From assembly GCA_035559435.1 (NCBI GenBank), contig DATMBC010000019.1:62001-126000 (forward strand): DNA of 64,000 nucleotides. Direction: 5' to 3'. The position numbers were made by a program, and so were the translations under genes. Below, piece by piece: positions 43,376 to 53,589 of the stretch. The DNA comes from a bacterium. Lineage in GTDB: Bacteria; Zixibacteria; MSB-5A5; WJJR01. The stretch's first letter is position 1. Each line of letters opens with the position of its first letter. Below the pieces are notes generated by a model. That model ran no database searches. It was not told the DNA's origin and saw nothing but the letters and a program-made list of their open reading frames with translations.

Positions 43376-44488
43376 ATGATGATGCTTAAGAGTATTCATC
43401 ATAGATTCCTTGCCCCGTCAAATGATACGCGCAGAAGCGCAGTCCTGCGGCTGGCCGTGTGCGCCTTGGCGGTTATGACTGTGGGGCCGCTCCTATTGAC
43501 CGGATGCAGCGGGCGCGGGACTGATCCAAAGGCGACGAAGACGTATCTGTACGCGGCGCGTTCCGATCCCTACCACGGAAGCGTGGACGTGTTCGATTAT
43601 GAGTCGGATTCGCCCCTCCGGACGATCACGGACACTGCATTTCGCGAGATACCCAGGGCCTTTTCCCCGCCCGAGGGGAACTACCTGTTGATCAGCGGAT
43701 ACGGCGGCCCTGTGATTTGGGATGTGCGAACAGATCAAGCGATGTCGCAATTGTCGAACGACGTACTAACTATATGGGGTCTTCGTTCCGCGCAAGAACA
43801 TGTTAATCGGTTTGGGTTAGGACAAGACGTTTCTCTACACCGTGCCAACTGGGCAACTGATCAACCAGTGTGACGTCGAGCTACTGCACGGGGTCCTGGT
43901 GTTCGGCGACACTCGCCTGGTCGGGCTCACGGTGGGTAGTGGAGCGGACCTTACAACAACGCTGAAGTTCAATTTGGAGACCGGGGATATCGAAGATACG
44001 ATATCTCTCCATCTGGAGGGGAAGCGTGGGTTCGGTTGATAGCAACAGATCTCGCTGCTTCACCGGATGGTAGATGGATCTACGGCCCGGTGAGCATTGC
44101 GGATCACGGCCTGGCCGTTCTCTGTTATGATCTCATCGGAGATTCAATCCGCTTCCTGGTTGAGACAGCGGTCGTGGGCGCTTGTGCCATCTCGCCGGAT
44201 GGTTCGGAGCTCTGGTTTTCGGAGTTCGCGATCGCACCAATCGGGTCAATGCGTATCTGCGATGCGCGGACAGGGGCAGTCATTTCCCAGTTTGCCACGG
44301 AAGAGTTTGGTCGATGGCCGGCCTCAAACATTGCTTTCTGTGAGGAATTCGGGAAGGTGTACCTGCGATCGAGTAAGGGCGCCCCAATTCTGGTTGTAGA
44401 CGCAGCATCGCATGCAATCGTGGGGAAGATTGCCCATAACCCGGGCCGCCCATATGAATCGATCGTTACGATGAAAACGTCGTACTAA
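43376..44488 (+). pseudogene. Decayed beta-propeller lipoprotein gene (frameshifts and a stop)
   Basis: The first frame (43376-43873) encodes a lipoprotein signal with lipobox LLTGC and propeller-like sequence (TYLYAARSDPYHGSVDVFD). Around 43770 the sense continues in another frame (YGVFVPRKNMLIGLG, an in-frame TAG near 43829, then DKTFLYTVPTGQLI to 44039). Near 44020 it returns to the first frame (ATDLAASPDGRWIYG, ACAISPDGSELWFSE) to 44488. The pieces together would make one protein of about 370 residues with SPDG-type blades. Two frameshifts plus a nonsense codon argue for a pseudogene; assembly or read errors are the alternative. Confidence 0.72.
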
Positions 44489-44579
44489 GAACAACCACGC
44501 GGCTCTGACGGGTCATCTGTCAAAAGCGGTGCGCGCGGAGAGCGCAGGCACCCTACCGGTATAATCACAACGGGAATGT

Positions 44580-44612
44580 GGGAGGGCGGCTCGGCGGGAG
44601 CTTAGCCCTCCC
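44580..44612 (-). terminator. Terminator-like hairpin downstream of the carboxypeptidase gene
   Basis: Outer stem GGGAGGGC / GCCCTCCC with an inner GCTC/GAGC pairing lies 13 bases beyond the minus-strand stop codon at 44626. No T-run follows on that strand. Confidence 0.5.
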
Positions 44613-44625
44613 CGAAATGGCGAGA

Positions 44626-46143
44626 TCAGAATCCGTACAGCGCGCCGAACTTGGCGTTCATGTAGCTCATCAGCGCCTCGTGCGAGAGCGGCTTGCCGGT
44701 GACCTTCTTGACCAGGTCGGCGGCGAGGTAGCGGCGGCCGTGGGCGTGGATTTTATCGTTGAGCCACTTCTTCAGACGGCCGAACTCGCCTTTGGCGAAG
44801 TCGGCGTCGAGGTCGCCCAGGTCCTTTTTCGCCTGCGCGAAGAACTGGGCGGCGTAGAGGTTGCCCAGCGAGTAGGTCGGGAAGTAGCCGATCAGGCCGG
44901 CGCTCCAGTGGACATCCTGCATGCAGCCGATCGCGTCGTCGGGCGGGGTGATCCCCAGGTACTCGCGGTACTTCTGATTCCAGGCGGCCGGGACATCGTC
45001 GACGGTCAACTGCCCGGCGAAGAAGGCGCGCTCCAGCTCAAAGCGGATCAGGATGTGCAGGTTGTAGGTGCCCTCGTCGGATTCGGTGCGAATGAACGAC
45101 GGCTTCACGTCGTTGATGGCGAAGTAGAAGTCATCGAGCGAGACATCGGCGAGCGCCTCGGCGAAATACTGCTGGGCCTTGGGATAAAAGAAGGTCCAGA
45201 AGGCCCTGGAGCGTCCCACCTGGTTTTCCCACATGCGCGACTGCGATTCATGGATGCCCAGCGAGATCGAGTCGCCCAGCGGCGTGCCGAAGTGATCCTC
45301 GGGCAGCCCCTGATCGTAGATGCCGTGGCCGGATTCATGCAGGGTGCCGAAGAAGGCGTTGGCGAAATCGTGCTCGTCGTAGCGCGTGGTCAGCCGCGTG
45401 TCGCCGGGGCCGATGCCGGTGCAGAAGGGATGCACGGTGACATCGAGACGGCCGCGTTTGTAGTCGAAGCCGATGCGGTCGGAGGCCTCGCGTCCGAACT
45501 TCTCCTGCATCTCGCGCGGGAAGCGGCGATGGAGGATGTCGGACTTCGGACGGCGCGATGAACCCTGGATCTTGTCGAGCAGTTTCACCAGTTCGACGCG
45601 CAGATCGTTGAGCGTCTTCTCGATGTCCTTGACCGTGGCGCCGGGTTCGTAGTCGTCCAGCAGGGCGTTGTAGGGATCATCCTTGTAGCCGACCGCCATC
45701 GCCTCCTGTTTCTTCAGGTCGATCATCTTGGCCAGCCAGGGCTTGAAGATCTTGAAGTCCTTCTTGGCGCGCGCCTCTTCCCAGGCGGCCTGGGCCAGCG
45801 AGGCGGTACGGCTGAGTTCCTCGACCAGCGCCTGCGGCATCTTGGTGGCGCGTTCATAGAAACGGCCGACTTCGCGCACGATCACTTCGGCGTCGCCCGT
45901 GCCGCCGTTGGTGGAGCCGGAACTGCGCAGGATGTCGAGTAGCTCGCCGATCTTCGGGTCGATCGTGCGTTCGTGGGTCATCCCGGCCAGCATTGCCAGT
46001 TGCTCGGCGCGGTGCTTGACGCCGCCATGGGGCATGTAAGTGCGCTCATCCCAACCCAGAAGCGAGGCACAGGAGTTGAGCATGTAGATGGCGCGGGTTT
46101 TCTGATTGAGTTCCTGCAGGGCGGCTTGCGGCGTGACTGCCAT
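44626..46143 (-). CDS. Carboxypeptidase M32 (thermostable carboxypeptidase Taq family)
   Basis: The 505-residue product is a zinc metallocarboxypeptidase that removes C-terminal residues from peptides. The HExxH zinc site is in GTLHESGHGIYDQGLP near residue 270, and the family helix with ISLGIHESQSRMWENQVGRS follows and supplies the third ligand. Other M32 segments are HPFCTGIGPGDTRLTTRY and RFELERAFFAGQL. Length equals the family norm (about 500). Start ATG 46143 has AAGGAG upstream. No signal peptide, so cytoplasmic. It is divergent from the glucanotransferase gene, with 297 bases between them in which I see no gene. Confidence 0.95.
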   Translation of the reverse strand: MAVTPQAALQELNQKTRAIYMLNSCASLLGWDERTYMPHGGVKHRAEQLAMLAGMTHERTIDPKIGELLDILRSSGSTNGGTGDAEVIVREVGRFYERATKMPQALVEELSRTASLAQAAWEEARAKKDFKIFKPWLAKMIDLKKQEAMAVGYKDDPYNALLDDYEPGATVKDIEKTLNDLRVELVKLLDKIQGSSRRPKSDILHRRFPREMQEKFGREASDRIGFDYKRGRLDVTVHPFCTGIGPGDTRLTTRYDEHDFANAFFGTLHESGHGIYDQGLPEDHFGTPLGDSISLGIHESQSRMWENQVGRSRAFWTFFYPKAQQYFAEALADVSLDDFYFAINDVKPSFIRTESDEGTYNLHILIRFELERAFFAGQLTVDDVPAAWNQKYREYLGITPPDDAIGCMQDVHWSAGLIGYFPTYSLGNLYAAQFFAQAKKDLGDLDADFAKGEFGRLKKWLNDKIHAHGRRYLAADLVKKVTGKPLSHEALMSYMNAKFGALYGF

Positions 46144-46440
46144 ATCGCAACTCCTTGTGTATCAGTATGATAAATCAGTTGTTTGCGCGCCAGTCCGGGA
46201 CGGCCGGCCAATTTTCAGAAGAACAAAGGTCCGCCAATATCCGCCAGAAATCAAGGGGCGGCGCTCTCTTTCCCGGGCGCGGTGTCGAGGTTGATGGGGT
46301 CTTGTCCGCATCGCACCAATACCATACGGATTGCGATGACATTTGATTCGGCGGCAATACAGGCGGATGTGGGTTTTGTTATCTTGTGCGGCTTCGCGCC
46401 CTACGGCATCTGCCGATAAAAGGAGCGTGGGACGCAAACA

Positions 46441-48579
46441 ATGACGATGGCCGCCAACGAGATACGACAACTCCGCCGTCTGGCCGCCCTGCACCGCATC
46501 CAGACATCCTACCTGGACATGCATGGCCAGCGCCGTTATGCCGCGCCGGAATCGCTGTTGGGGACTCTGCAGGCGGTGGGCGCGTCGGTCGATGGACTGG
46601 CCGATGCGACGGAGGCGATTCGACATCGACGCGAGGAATTGCTGGCGCGTTGGGTGGCGCCCGTGATCGTGGCCTGGGATGGCGATCCCGGGCAGCTGGT
46701 CATCCGGCTGCCGCTGGAGCCGGGGACTTCGCATGCGATCGGCGCGCGTCTGCAGTACACGCTGCATTTGGAAAATGGCGACATCTGGTCGGGGCATCTG
46801 CCGGTCGAGCCGTTGCCGACCCAGCGGTTTGTGCGCTGGGGCGCGGGGATGGCGGCGGTCAAATCATTCATGCCGCCGCGCCGCTTGCCGCTGGGTTATC
46901 ACCGGCTCACGGTGTTGATCGGGGCGCGCGCGTTTCAGGCGACCGTGATTGCCGCGCCCACACGCGCCTACCCGCATCCCGATGGGCGGCGCCGGTGGGG
47001 GATCTTCGCGCCGATCTATGCTCTGCATTCCGTCCGCGATTGGGGCGCCGGGGATTTCACCGATGCCGAGGCGCTGGTCGCCTGGGTGGGCGAGCAGGGC
47101 GGATCGCTTTTCGGTACGTTGCCGTTTCTGTCGTCGTATCTGGACACACCCTGTGATCCGAGCCCATACACGCCGATCTCGCGGCTTTTCTGGAATGAGT
47201 TCTTCGTCGACGTGACCCGTTTGCCGGAGCTGGGCCAGTCGCCCGCGGCACAGGAGCTGGCCGGGGCGGCCGAGTTTCGGCGCGCTTTGGAGGGTCTCAA
47301 GCGCGAGCGGCTGGTCGATTACCGTTCGACCATGCGGATGAAAAGCGCAGTGCTGCGGGTGCTGGCGCAGGAGGTGGCCGCGGCACAGGGGACCCGCTAC
47401 GAGGCGGTGCGTTATCACGCCGAACGTCACCCGGAATTGGCGCGCTATGCCCGTTTCCGTGCCGCCACCGCGCGTCTGGGACGAGTCTGGACAGAATGGC
47501 CAGACAACCTCCGCGCCGGCGATATCCCCGATGGATTCAGCGACCCGGGCGAGGCGTTCTATCACCAGTACGTCCAATTGATCGCCGATGAACAGATCGA
47601 AGCGCTGGCGAAACGGTGCGTGTCCGACAGCGTCGAACTGTATCTCGACTATCCGCTGGGCACGCATCCGCAGGGATTCGACACTTGGCGCTTCCAGGGG
47701 TTGTTTGCGCACAAGGCCACGGTGGGCGCGCCGCCCGATCCGGTGTTTACCACCGGGCAGGATTGGGGCTTTCACCCTCTGCTGCCGGAGGCGCAGCGCC
47801 GCGACGGGTATCGCTACTTCGCCGCGGGATTGCGTCATCAGCTGCGGCACGCCGGCATCCTGCGCATCGACCACGTCATGGGGTTGCATCGGATGTACTG
47901 GATTCCCAAGGGCGCGCACAAGTCCGAGGGCGTGTACGTGCATTCGCCGGCGGCGGAACTGTATGCCGTCCTGACGTTGGAATCGCATCGGGCGCAATGC
48001 GCGCTGGTCGGCGAGAACCTTGGGATTGTGCCGGGGTATGTGAATGATGGCATGACGCGTCATGGACTGATCGGCATGAATGTCGCGTATTGGGAGATCG
48101 CCGCCGATCCGGAGGGAGCGTTGCAGCGGATGGCGGCGCGTCCGAACACGGTGGCCAGTCTCAACACGCACGACATGTTTCCGTTTGCGGCGTTCTGGCA
48201 CGGGCTGGATGCCGACCGTCGGGCGGAGCTGGGAATGATCAGCGCCGACCAGGCCGACCTCGAGCGCTGGCTGCGGGGCGAGCTGCGCGGGCGTCTCACC
48301 GGTTACCTGCGCGAGCATGGTTTTGCCATCAAGGGCGAGGAGGATACCGACGGGGCGTTGCGCGGCATCCTGACCCTGCTGTCGCGCAGCCGGGCGGAAT
48401 GGGTGCTCCTGAACCTGGAGGATCTGTGGCTGGAAACCTCGCCGCAAAACATCCCCGACACGGTGAATGAGCATCCCAATTGGCGGCAAAAAGCGCGTTA
48501 TTCCATCGAGGAGATCCTCCGCGATGAGCGGATCGCCGCCATCCTGAAGTTGGTGCGCGATGCGCGCGGCGGGGGGTGA
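46441..48579 (+). CDS. malQ: 4-alpha-glucanotransferase (GH77)
   Basis: GH77 enzymes transfer alpha-1,4-glucan segments between acceptors (disproportionation) in maltodextrin and glycogen metabolism. The 712-residue product shows the catalytic nucleophile region [16 protein letters not shown], the acid/base region [15 protein letters not shown] and the transition-state Asp in [10 protein letters not shown]. About 150 extra N-terminal residues precede the barrel, as in the longer MalQ group. Start ATG 46441 has AAAGGAG a little far upstream; the ATG two codons later is an alternative. It is followed by the branching-enzyme gene after seven bases. Confidence 0.9.
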   Translation: MTMAANEIRQLRRLAALHRIQTSYLDMHGQRRYAAPESLLGTLQAVGASVDGLADATEAIRHRREELLARWVAPVIVAWDGDPGQLVIRLPLEPGTSHAIGARLQYTLHLENGDIWSGHLPVEPLPTQRFVRWGAGMAAVKSFMPPRRLPLGYHRLTVLIGARAFQATVIAAPTRAYPHPDGRRRWGIFAPIYALHSVRDWGAGDFTDAEALVAWVGEQGGSLFGTLPFLSSYLDTPCDPSPYTPISRLFWNEFFVDVTRLPELGQSPAAQELAGAAEFRRALEGLKRERLVDYRSTMRMKSAVLRVLAQEVAAAQGTRYEAVRYHAERHPELARYARFRAATARLGRVWTEWPDNLRAGDIPDGFSDPGEAFYHQYVQLIADEQIEALAKRCVSDSVELYLDYPLGTHPQGFDTWRFQGLFAHKATVGAPPDPVFTTGQDWGFHPLLPEAQRRDGYRYFAAGLRHQLRHAGILRIDHVMGLHRMYWIPKGAHKSEGVYVHSPAAELYAVLTLESHRAQCALVGENLGIVPGYVNDGMTRHGLIGMNVAYWEIAADPEGALQRMAARPNTVASLNTHDMFPFAAFWHGLDADRRAELGMISADQADLERWLRGELRGRLTGYLREHGFAIKGEEDTDGALRGILTLLSRSRAEWVLLNLEDLWLETSPQNIPDTVNEHPNWRQKARYSIEEILRDERIAAILKLVRDARGGG

Positions 48580-48586
48580 CGCAACG

Positions 48587-50542
48587 ATGACGATCGCGAC
48601 GGAAAAGCCGACCGCTGTGGGGGTGTCACGCGCCTTGCCGCCGGGCACATCGCCCCTGGGGGCGATGGACCTGCACTTGATCAACGAGGGGACGCACGAG
48701 CGGCTCTACGAGAAACTCGGCGCGCATCCGGTGGTGATCGACGGGACCGCGGGTGTGCACTTTGCGGTCTGGGCGCCCGATGCGATCTCGGTCAGCGTCA
48801 TCGGCGACTTCAACGGCTGGGACAACCGGCGCCACCCGCTTTATCCGCGCGAGCAATCGGGCGTCTGGGAGGGGTTCATCCCCGGCCTCGGGCATGGCAC
48901 GCTGTACAAGTACCACATCGTGTCGCGTTATCACGGGTACCGGAAGGATAAGAGCGATCCGTTCGCGCGGTTCTGCGAAGTGCCGCCGCGCACGGCGTCG
49001 ATTGTCTGGAACCTTGACTACGAGTGGCACGACGCCGACTGGATGCTCGAGCGCGGGAACCGTCAGTCGCTGCGTTCGCCGATTTCGATCTATGAAGTGC
49101 ACCTGGGGTCGTGGCAGCGGCGTCCCGAGGACGGCGGCCGGTCGCTCGGCTACCGCGAGATCGCCGAGCCGCTGGCCAATCATGTCGCCAAGCTCGGCTT
49201 TACGCATGTCGAGTTCCTGCCGTTGATGGAGCACCCGTTCTACGGCTCCTGGGGGTATCAGATCACCGGCTACTTCGCCCCGACGTCGCGTTACGGCACG
49301 CCGCAGGATTTCATGTACCTGATCGATTATCTGCACCAGCGCGGGATCGGCGTCATTCTTGACTGGGTGCCGTCGCATTTTCCCGGCGACGATCACGGGC
49401 TGGCGTATTTTGACGGCACGCATCTGTTCGAGCACGCCTACCCGCAGAAGGGATTTCATCCCGACTGGAAAAGCTGGATTTTCAACTACGGCCGTCATGA
49501 GGTGGCCGCCTTTCTCATTTCGAGCGCGCTGTTCTGGCTGGACAAGTATCACATCGACGGGCTACGGGTGGACGCGGTGGCCTCGATGCTGTATCTGGAC
49601 TATTCGCGCAAGGAGGGCGAGTGGATGCCCAACGAGTTCGGCGGGCGCGAGAACCTCGAGGCGATCCGGTTTCTGCGGCGGTTCAACGAGGCGGTCTACC
49701 GCAACTTCCCCGACGTCCAGACCTTCGCGGAGGAATCGACCGCCTGGCCGTCGGTGTCGCGTCCGACCTACCTGGGCGGGCTGGGATTCGGCATGAAGTG
49801 GGACATGGGGTGGATGCACGACACCCTGACCTACTTCACCAAGGATCCGATCCACCGCAAGTACCATCACAACGAGCTGACCTTCCGCATGGTGTACGCG
49901 TTCACCGAGAATTTCGTGCTGCCGCTGTCGCACGATGAGGTGACGCACGGCAAGGGATCGCTGCTGTCGAAGATGCCGGGGGCCGACGACTGGCAGAAGT
50001 TCGCCGAGTTGCGCCTGCTCTACGGCTACATGTTTTCCCAGCCGGGGAAGAAGCTGCTGTTCATGGGAGCGGAGATCGGCCAGTGGAGCGAGTGGAATCA
50101 CGACAGCAGTCTGGACTGGCATCTGCTGCAGTATCCGCCGCATCAGGGGATCGAGCGGTGGCTGGCCGATTTGAACCGTCTGTACCGTTCGCATCCGGCG
50201 TTGCACGAGCGCGAGTTTGACGACCAGGGATTCTCCTGGATCGACTGCAACGACGCGGCCTCGAGCATTCTGTCGTTTTTCCGCCATGGATCTCCCGGCG
50301 CTAAGCCGATCCTGGTGCTGGCCAATTTCACGCCGGTGCCGCGGACCGACTACCGTGTGGGTGTCCCCGCCGGCGGGGCCTGGCGCGAATTGCTCAACAG
50401 CGACGCGCAGGTTTACGGCGGCAGCGGCATGGGCAACCTTGGCGTGGTGCAGGCGCGTTCGGAGCCGTCGCACGAGCGTCCGTATTCACTGGTTTTGACA
50501 CTCCCGCCTTTGGGCATCGTTTTTCTTACCCCCGCCGATTGA
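48587..50542 (+). CDS. glgB: 1,4-alpha-glucan branching enzyme GlgB
   Basis: GlgB makes alpha-1,6 branches in glycogen. The 651-residue product starts at ATG 48587 with GGGGGGTGA upstream. Order: N-terminal CBM48 (about 60-160; [22 protein letters not shown]), GH13 barrel with [29 protein letters not shown], nucleophile Asp in [15 protein letters not shown] near residue 328, acid Glu in [10 protein letters not shown] and the conserved [16 protein letters not shown], then a C-terminal beta domain. Family length is 620-730. It is in a three-gene run with the GH77 and GH57 genes. Confidence 0.96.
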   Translation: MTIATEKPTAVGVSRALPPGTSPLGAMDLHLINEGTHERLYEKLGAHPVVIDGTAGVHFAVWAPDAISVSVIGDFNGWDNRRHPLYPREQSGVWEGFIPGLGHGTLYKYHIVSRYHGYRKDKSDPFARFCEVPPRTASIVWNLDYEWHDADWMLERGNRQSLRSPISIYEVHLGSWQRRPEDGGRSLGYREIAEPLANHVAKLGFTHVEFLPLMEHPFYGSWGYQITGYFAPTSRYGTPQDFMYLIDYLHQRGIGVILDWVPSHFPGDDHGLAYFDGTHLFEHAYPQKGFHPDWKSWIFNYGRHEVAAFLISSALFWLDKYHIDGLRVDAVASMLYLDYSRKEGEWMPNEFGGRENLEAIRFLRRFNEAVYRNFPDVQTFAEESTAWPSVSRPTYLGGLGFGMKWDMGWMHDTLTYFTKDPIHRKYHHNELTFRMVYAFTENFVLPLSHDEVTHGKGSLLSKMPGADDWQKFAELRLLYGYMFSQPGKKLLFMGAEIGQWSEWNHDSSLDWHLLQYPPHQGIERWLADLNRLYRSHPALHEREFDDQGFSWIDCNDAASSILSFFRHGSPGAKPILVLANFTPVPRTDYRVGVPAGGAWRELLNSDAQVYGGSGMGNLGVVQARSEPSHERPYSLVLTLPPLGIVFLTPAD

Positions 50543-50561
50543 CGGCCAGGGATCGTCTGCC

Positions 50562-52076
50562 ATGTCGACGCAACGCTTTGTCTGCATCCACGGGCACTTC
50601 TATCAACCGGCGCGGGAGAATCCGTGGACCGGCACGGTGCCGCTGGCGCCGGACGCGTACCCGTTCCACGACTGGAACGCGCGGATCACGGCGGAATCGT
50701 ACGGCCCCAATGGCTGGTCGCAGGTCCGCGACGCGATGGGGCGGGTCGCCGAGGTCGTCAACAACTACGAGCGGATCAACTTCAACTTCGGGCCGACGTT
50801 GCTGTCCTGGCTGGCCACGAACAGCCGCGAGGTGTATGAAGCGATTCTCGCCGCCGACCGTGCGAGCGCGGCGCGTTTTGGCGGGCACGGCTCGGCGATC
50901 GCGCAGGGGTACAATCACCTGATCCTGCCGCTGGCGAATCGGCGCGACAAGCGGACGCAGGTCCTCTGGGGGATTGGCGATTTCGTCCACCGCTTTGGAC
51001 GACAGCCCGAAGGGATGTGGCTGCCGGAGACGGCGGTCGATCTGGAGACGCTCGACATCCTCGCGCAGCAGGGAATCGCCTACACGATCCTCGCGCCGCG
51101 GCAGATTGCGGCAACACGGGCGCCAGGCGAATCGGCCTGGGTTGAGAATGTCAACGAGAGCGTCGATCCCCGACACCCCTACCGTGTCGAGTTGCCGTCG
51201 GGACGCAGCATTGCAGTGTTCGTCTATCATGGCGCGCTGGCGCGGGCGGTGGCCTTCGAGCGATTGCTTGCCAACGGCGAGCATTTCGCGGCGGCGCTGC
51301 TGGGCGTGTTTCTGCCGGGACGGCCCCAGCCGCAATTGGCGCACATCGCCACCGACGGCGAGACCTACGGCCACCATCACACCTTCGGCGACATGGCGCT
51401 GGCGTATGCGTTGCGGACGATCGAGCGGGAGGGGGGCGTCCGTCTGACCAACTACGGCGAGTTCCTTCGGTTGCATCCGCCGACGCACACCGCGCGCATT
51501 CTCGAGAACACCTCTTGGAGCTGCGCCCACGGCGTGGAGCGCTGGCGCAGCGACTGCGGCTGCGCCTCGGGCGCGCATCCCGACTGGAACCAGGCCTGGC
51601 GGGCGCCATTGCGCGAGGCGCTCGACTGGCTGCGCGATGAGATTGCGCCGCGTTTCGAAGCCGAATTGGCGGGTGTGGTCCGTGACCCGTGGGAGGCGCG
51701 CGATGAATACATCGCGCTCATTCTGCGTCCGGAGCCGGCAGCCGAGAAAGAGTACCTAACCCGGCATCAGGCGCGGCGGCTGACGACCACACTGCGGCGT
51801 CGCATCCTCGGTAGCATGCGGATGCAGCGGCATCTGATGCTGATGTATTCCAGTTGCGGCTGGTTCTTCGATGACATCGCCGGGGTCGAGGCCACGATGA
51901 TCCTAAGGCAGGCCGGGTGGGTGATCCAGCAGGCGCGCGCGCACTACCAGATCGACCTGCTTCCCGGTGTGCTGGAACGGTTGCGTCCGGCAGTGAGCAA
52001 CGATCCCGACGCGGGTGATGGCGCCAAGGTCTTCCTGCGGGCCTGTCCGGAATTGCAGCAGACGGCGTTGATTTAA
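50562..52076 (+). CDS. Glycoside hydrolase family 57 protein with DUF3536-type C-terminus
   Basis: The 504-residue product begins with the GH57 signature FVCIHGHFYQPARENPW. It also has INFNFGPTLLSWL, AQGYNHLILPLAN, EGMWLPETAVD (carrying the Glu expected as nucleophile), and IATDGETYGHHHTFGDMA. The rest (about 330-504; NTSWSCAHGVERWRSDCGC, then LMLMYSSCGWFFDDIAGVE) matches the DUF3536 tail of bacterial GH57 proteins. No signal peptide: intracellular glucan enzyme, probably amylase or glucanotransferase. It starts 19 bases after glgB. The exact specificity is not resolved. Confidence 0.9.
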   Translation: MSTQRFVCIHGHFYQPARENPWTGTVPLAPDAYPFHDWNARITAESYGPNGWSQVRDAMGRVAEVVNNYERINFNFGPTLLSWLATNSREVYEAILAADRASAARFGGHGSAIAQGYNHLILPLANRRDKRTQVLWGIGDFVHRFGRQPEGMWLPETAVDLETLDILAQQGIAYTILAPRQIAATRAPGESAWVENVNESVDPRHPYRVELPSGRSIAVFVYHGALARAVAFERLLANGEHFAAALLGVFLPGRPQPQLAHIATDGETYGHHHTFGDMALAYALRTIEREGGVRLTNYGEFLRLHPPTHTARILENTSWSCAHGVERWRSDCGCASGAHPDWNQAWRAPLREALDWLRDEIAPRFEAELAGVVRDPWEARDEYIALILRPEPAAEKEYLTRHQARRLTTTLRRRILGSMRMQRHLMLMYSSCGWFFDDIAGVEATMILRQAGWVIQQARAHYQIDLLPGVLERLRPAVSNDPDAGDGAKVFLRACPELQQTALI

Positions 52077-52205
52077 GCCCTTCGTTTGCAATAAGTTCCG
52101 CTTCAATTCGAGAATTCGGATAAAGTGATTTTCTCATCGGCAGGCGTCCTGCATCTTGGGCCGGCTTTTAGATTTCATTAAACACTACCAAAGAAGGAGA
52201 GATTA

Positions 52206-52820
52206 ATGACGGGTCGTACGGGATTGGGGTGTTTGCTGGTCGTGACGGCGTTGATATCGATCCGCCCGGCTTTGGCGCAATCGGACAAGGCCCCGGCGCA
52301 GGATGCCGACATGGCGGCCATGATGCAGGAATTTCACAAGTGGGCCGATCCGGGCGCGATGCACAAGCACTTGGAGAAACTGGCGGGCACGTGGACGGTG
52401 GTGATGAAGATGACCATGGACCCGAGCGCGCCGCCGGTGGAGTCGAAGGGGACCTGTTCGAGCGCCTTTGTGATCGGTGGACGGTGGTTGCGTCAGGAGT
52501 TTAAGGGCGAGATGATGGGGATGCCATACGAGGGCATCGGGATGATCGGCTACGACAATTTCCGTCAGGAATATGTCTGCACTTGGGCGGACAACATGAC
52601 CACGGCGATGCTGCGGCTGACCGGGACCTGCAATGAAGCGGGCACGGAATTCACGCTGAGCGGGACCATGGATCAACCGATGACCGGCGAACGCGACAAG
52701 AAGTTCCGTCATGTCTGGAAGTTCACCGGGACTGACACCTATACGATGGACATGTACGACACCATCCCGGGCAAAGGTGAAGTGATGGTCATGGCACTGG
52801 AGTTTACCCGCGTGAAGTAA
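52206..52820 (+). CDS. DUF1579-family exported protein (copy 1)
   Basis: The 204-residue product starts at ATG 52206 (GAAGGAGAG upstream) and has a signal peptide (MTGRTGLGCLLVVTALISIR ... LAQ). The mature part fits DUF1579: HKHLEKLAGTWTVVMKM, ESKGTCSSAFVIGGRWL, GIGMIGYDNFRQEYVCTWAD, ending MVMALEFTRVK. DUF1579 proteins adopt lipocalin-like barrels of unknown ligand. It is followed by a paralogue after 53 bases. Periplasmic location is inferred. Confidence 0.88.
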   Translation: MTGRTGLGCLLVVTALISIRPALAQSDKAPAQDADMAAMMQEFHKWADPGAMHKHLEKLAGTWTVVMKMTMDPSAPPVESKGTCSSAFVIGGRWLRQEFKGEMMGMPYEGIGMIGYDNFRQEYVCTWADNMTTAMLRLTGTCNEAGTEFTLSGTMDQPMTGERDKKFRHVWKFTGTDTYTMDMYDTIPGKGEVMVMALEFTRVK

Positions 52821-52873
52821 TTGGCCGCGTCGCTCCCGAAAGATGGAGTGACCAACAGAAGAAGGGATTCCCG

Positions 52874-53479
52874 ATGAAACGAGCAGTGTTCACAGCCGTC
52901 GTGATGGCGCTGTTGTTGGCGCCCGGACTGGCTGCCGCGCAGGAGAGCAAGGCCCCGGAGATGGACTCCGCGATGGCCGCGATGTGGGCCGAGTGGGCCA
53001 AGTATGCCAATCCCGTCGCCGAGCACAAGTTGATGGAAAAGCAGGTCGGCCAGTGGACCTATGTGTCCAGGATGTGGATGGACCCAAACGCCCCGGCCAC
53101 CGAGTCGAAGGGCACCTGCGAGGTGACGCCGCTTCTCGGCGGACGGTTCTTTCGGACCGACTATCACGGCAACATGATGGGCGAGCCGTTCGAAGGGATC
53201 GCCATTGTCGGCTACGACATCGCCAAGAAGATGTACACCGGGGTCTGGATGGACAACTTTGGCACCATGATGATGACCTATTCCGGGACCTGCAACGCCG
53301 ATGGTTCGGAGTGCGTCTACAAGGCGACCCTCGACGATCCGGTCATGAAGGTGACCAAGAACGTGCGGGAGGTCTGCCGCTGGACCGGCCCGGACACCTG
53401 GGTGTTGGAATGGTATGAGTCCTGGCCGGGCCAGGAGGAACGCAAGGGCATGGAAATCACGCACACGCGCGTGAAATAA
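52874..53479 (+). CDS. DUF1579-family exported protein (copy 2)
   Basis: The 201-residue product starts at ATG 52874, with a weak AAGGGA site, and has a signal peptide ending in AAAQ. It is a paralogue of the previous gene: HKLMEKQVGQWTYVSRM, ESKGTCEVTPLLGGRFF, GIAIVGYDIAKKMYTGVWMD and the same closing THTRVK motif. Two successive DUF1579 genes are probably co-transcribed and end at the strong terminator downstream. Function unknown. Confidence 0.88.
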   Translation: MKRAVFTAVVMALLLAPGLAAAQESKAPEMDSAMAAMWAEWAKYANPVAEHKLMEKQVGQWTYVSRMWMDPNAPATESKGTCEVTPLLGGRFFRTDYHGNMMGEPFEGIAIVGYDIAKKMYTGVWMDNFGTMMMTYSGTCNADGSECVYKATLDDPVMKVTKNVREVCRWTGPDTWVLEWYESWPGQEERKGMEITHTRVK

Positions 53480-53505
53480 CATCCGGCTAACGTGGGTTTA
53501 ACACG

Positions 53506-53540
53506 GCGCGGCGGATCATACGGTCCGCCGCGCTTTGCTT
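53506..53540 (+). terminator. Rho-independent terminator after the DUF1579 pair
   Basis: A perfect 10-bp stem (GCGCGGCGGA / TCCGCCGCGC) with an 8-nt loop at 53506-53533 is followed by TTTGCTTT. Confidence 0.9.
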
Positions 53541-53589
53541 TGGGGACTCGGTGACCTTGTCTGCGGCGGGAAGGGTGCGTACATTGACG

